From Streptosporangiaceae bacterium (GTDB taxonomy: Bacteria; Actinomycetota; Actinomycetes; Streptosporangiales; Streptosporangiaceae), in the NCBI GenBank assembly GCA_030040475.1, contig JASHTQ010000700.1, forward strand, positions 1 through 7,816: a stretch of 7,816 nucleotides of DNA. The letters are read 5' to 3'. This document shows, piece by piece, positions 1-5,259 of this stretch. Numbering within the stretch: position 1 is the stretch's first letter; each line of letters starts with the position of its first letter. The notes below the pieces were generated by a model. That model saw only the letters and a list, made by a program, of their open reading frames with translations. It did not search any database and was not told where the DNA came from. Position numbers and translations under genes: made by a program.

Positions 1-1194
1 GTCGGGGTCGCCGCGCTGGCGGCGTGCGTGGGGGCGGGCGCGACCGTGGCGTTCGGCGGGACCGGGTCACCGGCCGGGGTCTCGTCGCAGGACATCCCGG
101 CGCCGCACGACAACGCGCCGGGCAGCGGGTCCGCTGGCCTCAATCAGGCGAAGGTCGCCGACAAGGTCAAGCCGGGCCTTGTCGACATCGTCGCCACGCT
201 CAAGTACGACAGCGAGACGGCCGAGGGCACCGGGATGATCTTGTCATCCACCGGCCTGGTGCTGACGAACAACCACGTGATCGACGGGGCCACGAGCGTG
301 GTCGCCAGGCTGGTCGACTCGGGGAAGCGGTACCAGGCGCGGGTAGTGGGCTACGACGACGCCGACGACGTCGCGCTGCTCCAGCTGCGGAACGCCTCCG
401 GCCTGGCCACCGTGAACTTCGGTAACTCCGCGCAGGTCAGCCTGGGCACCGCGGTGCTCGCGCTTGGCAACGCGGAGGGACGGGGCGGCGCGACGCCCGC
501 GCCGGGGATCATCAACGCGCTTGACCGGTCGATCCAGGCCAGCGACCAGGGCTCCGGCACCACCGAACACCTGTACCACATGATCCAGACCAACGCCGCG
601 ATCCAGCAGGGCGACTCCGGCGGCGCGCTGGCGAACAACGCCGGGCAGGTGATCGGGATGATCACCGCCGCGGATACCGCCAGCCCCGGCACGCAGGGGA
701 ATACGATCGGCTTCGCCATCCCCATCAACAGCGCGCTGGCCATCGCGAGGCAGATCGCTGCCGGGCACGGCAGCCCGGCCGTGTACATCGGGGTGCCCGG
801 CTTCCTCGGCGTGGAGGTCGCGCAGAGCAGCAGCTCGAGCCCGCGGCAGCAGGCCATCGACGAGCAGGGCGGCGTCAACGGCGGCCGCCATCGCGGCAGC
901 AGCGCGGCGTGCCTGGTCGGCGGGCAGCAACCCGCGGTGCCTGCGACGATCGCGCCGGCCGGCACCGGGGCGCTCATCCTCGGCATCCTGTGCGGTACCG
1001 CGGCCCAAGCACGCGGCCTGGCGCCAGGGGACGTGATCACCTCGGTGGACGGCCACGCCGTCACCACCCCGGACTCGCTGACCGGCATCACGGCCATGTA
1101 CCACCCGGGCGCGGTCGTCTCGGTCAGCTGGGTGGGCGCCGGCGGCGCGAAGCACACCACCTCGATCACGCTCGGCAACGGCCCGGCGAGGTAG
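1..1194 (+). CDS. S1C (HtrA/DegP-like) serine protease with C-terminal PDZ domain, 5'-partial
   Basis: This is an envelope serine endoprotease of the trypsin-like S1C/HtrA group, expected to act outside the membrane in protein quality control or signalling. The frame is open from base 1, and its first codons give a hydrophobic stretch (VGVAALAACVGAGATVAF) that looks like the end of a signal or anchor helix. The real start therefore lies left of the window and the GTG at 28 is unlikely to be it. Counting from the codon at 28, the catalytic triad is His83 in NNHVIDG, Asp114 in DDADDVALLQL and Ser197 in QQGDSGGAL. A low-complexity Ser/Gln linker (about 265-305) leads to a PDZ domain (about 313-382) with the motif GLAPGDVITSVDG. 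Cys295 in the linker and Cys322 at the PDZ start are the only cysteines in the visible part after the anchor and could pair. The gene ends in TAG and is convergent with dapE. The family call is firm; the substrate is unknown. Confidence 0.93.
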   Translation, partial: VGVAALAACVGAGATVAFGGTGSPAGVSSQDIPAPHDNAPGSGSAGLNQAKVADKVKPGLVDIVATLKYDSETAEGTGMILSSTGLVLTNNHVIDGATSVVARLVDSGKRYQARVVGYDDADDVALLQLRNASGLATVNFGNSAQVSLGTAVLALGNAEGRGGATPAPGIINALDRSIQASDQGSGTTEHLYHMIQTNAAIQQGDSGGALANNAGQVIGMITAADTASPGTQGNTIGFAIPINSALAIARQIAAGHGSPAVYIGVPGFLGVEVAQSSSSSPRQQAIDEQGGVNGGRHRGSSAACLVGGQQPAVPATIAPAGTGALILGILCGTAAQARGLAPGDVITSVDGHAVTTPDSLTGITAMYHPGAVVSVSWVGAGGAKHTTSITLGNGPAR

Positions 1195-2319
1195 CGGCCC
1201 GGCGAAGAAGCGGTCCAGCCGAGGCAACGGCCCAGCCGGGGTAGCGGCCCGGCCGGGTAAGGACAGCCAGGAGCGCAGGCGGGTCTCGCACTCGGCGATC
1301 TTCGGGATCTCCACGTACTCACCCGGGGTGTGCGCGATCTCGGAGATGCCGGGACCGTAGTTCACCGCGGGGATGCCGAGGGCGGCGAACCTGGCCACGT
1401 CCGTCCAGCCGAGCTTCGCGGTCGGCGGCTGGCCACCGACCGCGGCCACGAACGCCGCGGCGGCGGGGTGGGCCAGGCCCGGCCGCGCACCGTCGGCGAC
1501 GTCGAGGACCGTGACCTGCCAGGAGGAGAACAGCGACCGCAGGTGCTGCGCCGCCTGGGTCCCGTCGAGGTCGGGCGCGAACCGGTAGTTGACGGTGACC
1601 ACGCACTCGTCGGGTACCACGTTCCCGGCCACCCCGCCGCGGACGGCGACCGCGTTCAGGCCCTCGTGGTACCGCAGCCCTTCCACCTCGGGTTCCCTCG
1701 GGGTGTAACCGCGCAGCACGTCGAGGATCGCGCCGGCCTCGTGGATCGCGTTGCGGCCCATCCAGGAGCGGGCGGTGTGCGCCCGCTGGCCGACGGCGGT
1801 GATGTCGGCCCGCAGCGTGCCCTGGCAGCCCGCCTCGACCAGCGCGGACGTGGGCTCGAGCAGCACCGCGAAGTCGCCGGCCAGCAGTTCCGGCGCACGG
1901 TGGCTCAGCCGGAGCAGCCCGTTGCGTTCGGCTGCCACCTCCTCGCCGTCGTAGAACACGTAGGTGACGTCCCTGGCCGGCGAGGTGACCGTGGCGGCGA
2001 GCCTGAGCTGGACGGCGACCCCCGACTTCATGTCCGTGCCGCCGCAGCCGAACAGCCGCTGGCCCTCGAGGCGGGACGGCAGGTTGCCCGCGACCGGGAC
2101 GGTGTCGACGTGCCCGGCCAGGATGACCCGTTCCGGCCTGCCGAGCATGGTCCGCGCCACGACCGTGTTGCCGTCACGGTGCACGGCCAGGTGCGGCAGC
2201 GATCTCAGCGCCGCCTCGATGGCGTCCGCGATCGGCCCTTCGTCGCCGCTGACCGAGGGCATGTCGACCAGCCGGGCCGTCAGCGCCGCCCCGTCAAGGT
2301 CCAGGTCGAGAACAGGCAC
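244..2319 (-). CDS. dapE: Succinyl-diaminopimelate desuccinylase (M20 family), frame open far past the enzyme's expected end
   Basis: DapE hydrolyses N-succinyl-LL-diaminopimelate to LL-diaminopimelate and succinate in the cytoplasm, for lysine and peptidoglycan cross-links. Zinc and catalytic residues are all visible: His70 and Asp72 in GHVDTVP, Asp96 in CGGTDMKSG, Glu126-Glu127 in DGEEVAAERNGL, Glu155 in LLEPTS and His330 in EIAHTPGEYV. His181 (RAHTARSW) fits the dimer-domain histidine. The enzyme-like part ends at about residue 350-354 (ETRLRSWL, near 1258), the usual family length. The frame then has no stop and continues for about 337 codons through the junction repeat and antisense to the protease, ending at 244. 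That tail looks like shadow sequence and is probably not functional. The GTG start at 2319 is preceded by TAAGCT ending 6 nt upstream and has no Shine-Dalgarno, suggesting a leaderless transcript. lysR ends 23 bp upstream on the same strand, so co-transcription is also possible. The function is confident; the 3' end is not. Confidence 0.85.
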   Translation of the reverse strand: MPVLDLDLDGAALTARLVDMPSVSGDEGPIADAIEAALRSLPHLAVHRDGNTVVARTMLGRPERVILAGHVDTVPVAGNLPSRLEGQRLFGCGGTDMKSGVAVQLRLAATVTSPARDVTYVFYDGEEVAAERNGLLRLSHRAPELLAGDFAVLLEPTSALVEAGCQGTLRADITAVGQRAHTARSWMGRNAIHEAGAILDVLRGYTPREPEVEGLRYHEGLNAVAVRGGVAGNVVPDECVVTVNYRFAPDLDGTQAAQHLRSLFSSWQVTVLDVADGARPGLAHPAAAAFVAAVGGQPPTAKLGWTDVARFAALGIPAVNYGPGISEIAHTPGEYVEIPKIAECETRLRSWLSLPGRAATPAGPLPRLDRFFAGPLPRRAVAERDRGGVLRAAGAHPADRDDRARVVHGRDAGQRVRGGDGVAVHRGDHVPWRQAACLGRGTAQDAEDERPGAGRRDRRRHRGLLPADQARRAAAAMAAAVDAALLVDGLLPRARAAALRDLHAEEAGHPDVHGRAAVPGSDLPRDGQRAVDGDGEADRIPLRAGAGGIRGGDHPDHLPGVVRQRAAGVALLDRGVGLDHVVQVFGGAGALVAGLDRPVKRVDDPRRGRRAAPSLRVAKREHRGAQADLRGVTEVHGGQAGGVPQLEQRDVVGVVVAHYPRLVPLPRVDQPGDHARGPVDHVVVRQHQAGG
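1191..1262. repeat. Degenerate ~17-bp tandem repeat at the convergent protease/dapE junction
   Basis: Units begin near 1191, 1207, 1224 and 1241, with a decayed fifth at about 1257; spacing is 16-17 bp. The units read approximately GTAGCGGCCCGGC, GAAGCGGTCCAGCC, GCAACGGCCCAGCC and GTAGCGGCCCGGCC. The first unit overlaps the protease stop codon. The last contains the 10-bp palindrome CCCGGCCGGG (1248-1257). Read on the - strand in the dapE frame, the tract gives the repeated peptide AGPLPR. It lies exactly where dapE should stop. There is no U-tract hairpin, so I cannot support a terminator here. Confidence 0.6.
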
Positions 2320-2325
2320 CCGGCC

Positions 2326-2331
2326 AGCTTA
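2326..2331 (-). promoter_or_regulatory. Putative -10 box (TAAGCT) for a leaderless dapE transcript
   Basis: TAAGCT on the - strand fits TAnnnT, the actinobacterial -10 consensus. It ends exactly 6 nt before the dapE GTG, so transcription would start at the first base of the start codon. There is no AGGAGG-like sequence between the lysR stop and this start. The same geometry is seen before lysR. No clear -35 box is visible; it would fall inside the lysR 3' end. Confidence 0.4.
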
Positions 2332-2342
2332 GGCGGTCGTGC

Positions 2343-3293
2343 TCAGGCGGGCGCGCGAGAGCCGGGGGGCCGGGGCTGCATGGCCCTGGCCGCGTAGCGC
2401 AGCGCGGACAGGATCACCGCCACCGAGGGACGGCGCACGCTCGCGGTGCGCGCCACCGCGTGGATGTCCCTGGCCAGGTCGAGGCCGTGCGGCAGTTCGC
2501 GCACCGCGACCCGGCGCTCCCCCGCCGCGACCGCGAGCCTGGGCAGGATCGCGATGCCGATGCCGCGGGCCACCAGGCTCACGATCGTGGACATGCCCTC
2601 GAACTCCGACAGCACCGGCGGCGCCACGCCCACCGCGGCCAGCATCCGGTCCACCGCCTGCCTGGACGCCTCCCCCGCCGGGGCGGCCAGCCACGGATCG
2701 AACCGCAGCGCGCGCAGGTCCACCGGCTGGCCGGGGTCGGCCGCCCGGTGCGCCCTCGGCACCACGAGCGCGAGCCGGTCGCGGATCAGGTGGTGGCAGG
2801 TCAGGATCGAGCCGCCGGCCTGCACCTCCTCGGCAAGCCGGCTGGTCCAGTCGTCCACGATCGCCACGTCCACCTCGCCCGAGCGAACCTGGCGCAACCC
2901 CTCGCGCGCCGGGGCCTGCCGCAGCACGAGCGCCAGGGCCGGGTGGGTGCGCAGGCTGCGGGCCAGCGCGGGCGCGAACGCGACGGCCGCGGACGGGAAC
3001 GCGGTCACCACCACCCGCCCGGCCGGCTCCTGGGCCTGGGCGGAGAGGTCGGTCTCCGCCTCCTCCACCATGGCCAGGATCCGCTCGGCGTGGCCCGCAA
3101 GCCGCCGACCCGCGTCGGTCAGCTCGGCTCGGCGGGCGGACCTGTCGAGCAGCGCGATGCCGGCCTCCCGCTCGAGCGCGGCCAGTTGCTGTGACACCGC
3201 CGACGGGGTGTAGCCGAGCACCGCCGCCGTCCGCGCGATGCTCCCGCGAGCAGCGAATTCTTGCAGCAAGCGCAGCCGATGCAGATCGAGCAT
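2343..3293 (-). CDS. LysR-family transcriptional regulator
   Basis: This is a DNA-binding LysR-type regulator of 316 residues, the usual family length. The N-terminal winged helix-turn-helix covers about residues 1-60, with the core ARTAAVLGYTPSAVSQQLAA followed by LEREAG and the LTDAGRRL wing (58-65). A linker helix (about 66-88) leads to the effector-binding domain from GRVVVTAFPSA (92) to about 300; GEVDVAIVDDW and GIGIAILPRLAV are typical family blocks. The C-terminus is Pro/Arg-rich. The ATG at 3293 has no Shine-Dalgarno, but TAAGAT ends 6 nt upstream, suggesting a leaderless mRNA. A T-N11-A dyad overlaps that box and the start codon, so autorepression is likely. The gene is divergent from the aminotransferase and lies just upstream of dapE, which are its likeliest targets. 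The effector cannot be told; an amino acid or diaminopimelate-like ligand is a guess from the neighbours. Confidence 0.92.
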   Translation of the reverse strand: MLDLHRLRLLQEFAARGSIARTAAVLGYTPSAVSQQLAALEREAGIALLDRSARRAELTDAGRRLAGHAERILAMVEEAETDLSAQAQEPAGRVVVTAFPSAAVAFAPALARSLRTHPALALVLRQAPAREGLRQVRSGEVDVAIVDDWTSRLAEEVQAGGSILTCHHLIRDRLALVVPRAHRAADPGQPVDLRALRFDPWLAAPAGEASRQAVDRMLAAVGVAPPVLSEFEGMSTIVSLVARGIGIAILPRLAVAAGERRVAVRELPHGLDLARDIHAVARTASVRRPSVAVILSALRYAARAMQPRPPGSRAPA

Positions 3294-3305
3294 AAGAGAA
3301 TCTTA
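3293..3305. promoter_or_regulatory. LysR-type T-N11-A operator overlapping the lysR -10 box and start codon
   Basis: TAAGAGAATCTTA is a perfect 5-bp inverted repeat (TAAGA/TCTTA) around a 3-bp centre. It matches the T-N11-A pattern bound by LysR-type regulators. On the - strand its distal half includes TAAGAT (3305-3300), a TAnnnT -10 hexamer ending 6 nt before the lysR ATG. A regulator bound here would block lysR transcription, consistent with the negative autoregulation common in the family. Assignment to this particular LysR is inference. Confidence 0.5.
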
Positions 3306-3464
3306 GTCTCAGCGATAGAGATCAGCGCTTGCGCTAATGGTATGTGCCAAGCAGACTTTGAGCAGATACCGAAGGTTGTCGAAGCTTGGGGGGGTTCAGG
3401 CCCGCAGCGGCCTCGATGACCGGAGTTCATCCACTAATTCCCGCAGCTAGGAGCGCGAGCTTCC
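3306..3464. promoter_or_regulatory. Divergent control region between lysR and the aminotransferase gene
   Basis: This is clearly less GC-rich than the flanking genes, as expected for a promoter region. It holds a perfect inverted repeat, AGCGC-TT-GCGCT (3324-3335), a candidate second regulator site, and a seven-G run at 3388-3394. A weak promoter for the aminotransferase could use TTGCGC (3329-3334) with CAGACT (3352-3357) at 17-bp spacing; this is only suggestive. The Shine-Dalgarno AGGAG (3449-3453) lies 11 nt before the aminotransferase GTG, slightly long but the best in the region. No gene is supported in this gap. Confidence 0.4.
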
Positions 3465-4823
3465 GTGGCTATCAGCGTCGCGCCTGGGCGGCCTCTCACG
3501 TCCGCGCGCCCCGACACAGACACCGACCACCTCCGGCTGGCCCCGCCGGGGCGCTCCTGCCTCGGCCCGGCGACCGTCCCCGTCTCCGCCACGCTCGCCG
3601 CCAACGAGGTGATGGACGCGCGGCGCAGGCGCGGCGAGCCGGTGCTGCCGATGGGGTTCGGCGAGGCGGGACTGCCCGCCCACCCGCTGCTGCGGGACGC
3701 GCTGAGCCGCGCGGCCGGGTGCACGAGCTACGGCCCGGTGGCGGGCGAGGCCGCGCTGCGGCAGGCGGCGGCCGGCTACTGGAGCAGGCGCGACCTGCCG
3801 ACGGAGCCCGACGCGGTGGTGGCCGGGCCGGGCAGCAAGGCACTGCTGTTCGGCCTGACCGAGGCGATCGGCGGCGACGTCGCGGTCACCCAGCCCAGCT
3901 GGGTGAGTTACGCCGCGCAGGCCAGCCTGGCCAGGCGGGTGGCCCATTTCGTGCCGGGCGACGGCGGCGTGCCCGATGCCGACCGGCTCGCCCGGACGGT
4001 GCGCGAGGCGAGGGCGGCCGGCCGCACGATCCGCTCGGTGATCGTCACGCTGCCCGACAACCCGACCGGCACGCTGGCGTCGCCGGACGCCGTCCGCGCG
4101 CTGGGCGCGGTCGCGGACTCCTGCGACCTGGTCATCATCTCCGATGAGATCTACCGGGATCTGCTGCACGACGACGACGCCGTCTATCCCAGTCCCGCCC
4201 TCCTTTATCCCGAACGAACGGTGGTTACCACCGGAGTCAGCAAGAACCTCGCGCTGGGTGGCTGGCGGCTGGGCGTGACCAGGCTGCCGGACGGGTGGCT
4301 CGGCCGGGAGCTTCGCGACCGGCTGCTCGGCATCGGCAGCGAGATCTGGTCGGCTCCGGCCGCGCCGGTCCAGCAGGCGGCGGCGCTCGCGTTCGACGAG
4401 CCGCCCGTGCTGGTCCAGCGGGTGGCGCTCAGCCGCAGGCTGCACGGCTCGGTCGCGCGCGCGGTCGCGGACCGCTTCGCCGCCGCCGGGGCGCGGGTGC
4501 CCGCGCCGCAGGCCGCCTTCTACGTATACCCGGACTTCTCCCCGCTGGCCGGCCTGCTGGCGCGGCGGCACGGCGTCACGACCGACGAGGGCCTCGCCGA
4601 CCTGCTGCTGCGCGAGCACGGCGTCGGGGTGCTGCCCGGCAGCGCGTTCGGCGAGGAGCCAGGACGGCTGCGGCTGCGGGTGGCCACCGCGCTGCTGTAC
4701 GGCGACACCGAGGACCAGCGGATCACCGCGCTCGGCGCCGCCGACCCGTGCTCGCTGAGCTGGATCGCGGCGTCCCTGGACCGGCTCGAAGAGGTCCTGT
4801 CGGACCTGACGGGCCGGGGCTAA
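3465..4823 (+). CDS. Class I/II PLP-dependent aminotransferase (fold type I)
   Basis: This cytoplasmic enzyme would transfer the amino group between an amino acid and a 2-oxo acid using pyridoxal phosphate. It has 452 residues, slightly longer than usual because of a disordered N-terminal tail of about 40. Cofactor residues are in order: GPGSKALLFG (121-130) for phosphate binding, Trp146 in QPSWVSY at the ring-stacking position, Asn199 in LPDNPTGT, Asp227 and Tyr230 in SDEIYRDL, and the Schiff-base Lys260 in TGVSKNLALGGWRLG. Arg405 in RLRLRVA probably binds the substrate carboxylate. The GTG start is chosen because AGGAG lies upstream and no better start precedes the conserved region. It is divergent from lysR and ends with TAA just before a GC hairpin. 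The dapE neighbourhood makes DapC-type N-succinyl-diaminopimelate transamination conceivable, but nothing in the residues proves it; an aromatic or aspartate-type substrate is equally possible. Confidence 0.9.
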   Translation: MAISVAPGRPLTSARPDTDTDHLRLAPPGRSCLGPATVPVSATLAANEVMDARRRRGEPVLPMGFGEAGLPAHPLLRDALSRAAGCTSYGPVAGEAALRQAAAGYWSRRDLPTEPDAVVAGPGSKALLFGLTEAIGGDVAVTQPSWVSYAAQASLARRVAHFVPGDGGVPDADRLARTVREARAAGRTIRSVIVTLPDNPTGTLASPDAVRALGAVADSCDLVIISDEIYRDLLHDDDAVYPSPALLYPERTVVTTGVSKNLALGGWRLGVTRLPDGWLGRELRDRLLGIGSEIWSAPAAPVQQAAALAFDEPPVLVQRVALSRRLHGSVARAVADRFAAAGARVPAPQAAFYVYPDFSPLAGLLARRHGVTTDEGLADLLLREHGVGVLPGSAFGEEPGRLRLRVATALLYGDTEDQRITALGAADPCSLSWIAASLDRLEEVLSDLTGRG

Positions 4824-4824
4824 G

Positions 4825-4842
4825 CGCGCGGCAGGCCGCGCG
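4825..4842. terminator. GC hairpin directly after the aminotransferase stop
   Basis: CGCGCGGC-AG-GCCGCGCG is a perfect 8-bp inverted repeat beginning 2 nt after the TAA stop. There is no T-tract, as is common for actinobacterial hairpin terminators. By symmetry it could also act on the convergent phosphatase transcript, whose C-terminal codons it overlaps. Confidence 0.5.
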
Positions 4843-5203
4843 GCGAGCACAAGCACCGCGACGTCGTCGGGCGACGGTCCGGCCGCGAAATCGTGGACGG
4901 CGGACCGGATCCGGTCGGCGATGGCACCCGCGGGCAACCCCGTCCACCCGGTGATCAGCCTGGCCAGCCCGTCGTCGTCGAGCTGCCTGGTGCCGTCGGT
5001 GCGCTCGGTGACCCCGTCGGTGACGCAGATCAGCACGTCGCCCGGGGCCAGTTCGGCCACGTCGGCGTGACAGCAGGGATCGGGCACCACGCCGAGGAGC
5101 AGCTGGGGCTCGCCCACCTGCTCGACCTGGCCGGTCGCGCGCAGCAGCAGCGGCGGCAGCGGGTGGCCCGCCGAGGCCAGCCGGAGCCGCGTCCTGCCGT
5201 CGC

Positions 5204-5259
5204 CGAGCGGGACGATCTCCACGCGGAGCATCGAGCGGGACGATCTCCACGCGGAGCAT
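5204..5259. repeat. Perfect 28-bp tandem direct duplication inside the phosphatase domain
   Basis: Bases 5204-5231 are repeated exactly at 5232-5259 with no spacer; the flanking bases differ, so the unit is exactly 28 bp. On the - strand each unit begins ATG and encodes MLRVEIVPL plus one extra base. As 28 is not a multiple of 3, two copies shift the frame and one copy restores a continuous phosphatase domain (RFLSMLRVEIVPLGDGRTRL). It is therefore the main lesion in the catalytic domain, and it is reversible in principle. Confidence 0.97.

Noticed and set aside
351..1322. Second - strand open frame across the protease gene
   Set aside because: Shadow frame; it begins inside dapE out of frame and has no family motif.
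1330..2397. Long + strand open frame (355 codons) opposite dapE
   Set aside because: It is the antisense shadow of dapE, whose zinc-ligand motifs are unmistakable; the + product is compositionally biased and has no recognisable motif.
2339..3295. Overlapping + strand frames opposite lysR (244-318 codons)
   Set aside because: Pro/Arg/Ala-rich shadow translations of a clear LysR gene; no ribosome binding site or domain.
3388..3394. Seven-G run as a phase-variable promoter tract
   Set aside because: Runs of this length occur by chance at this GC content, and nothing ties it to a promoter spacer.
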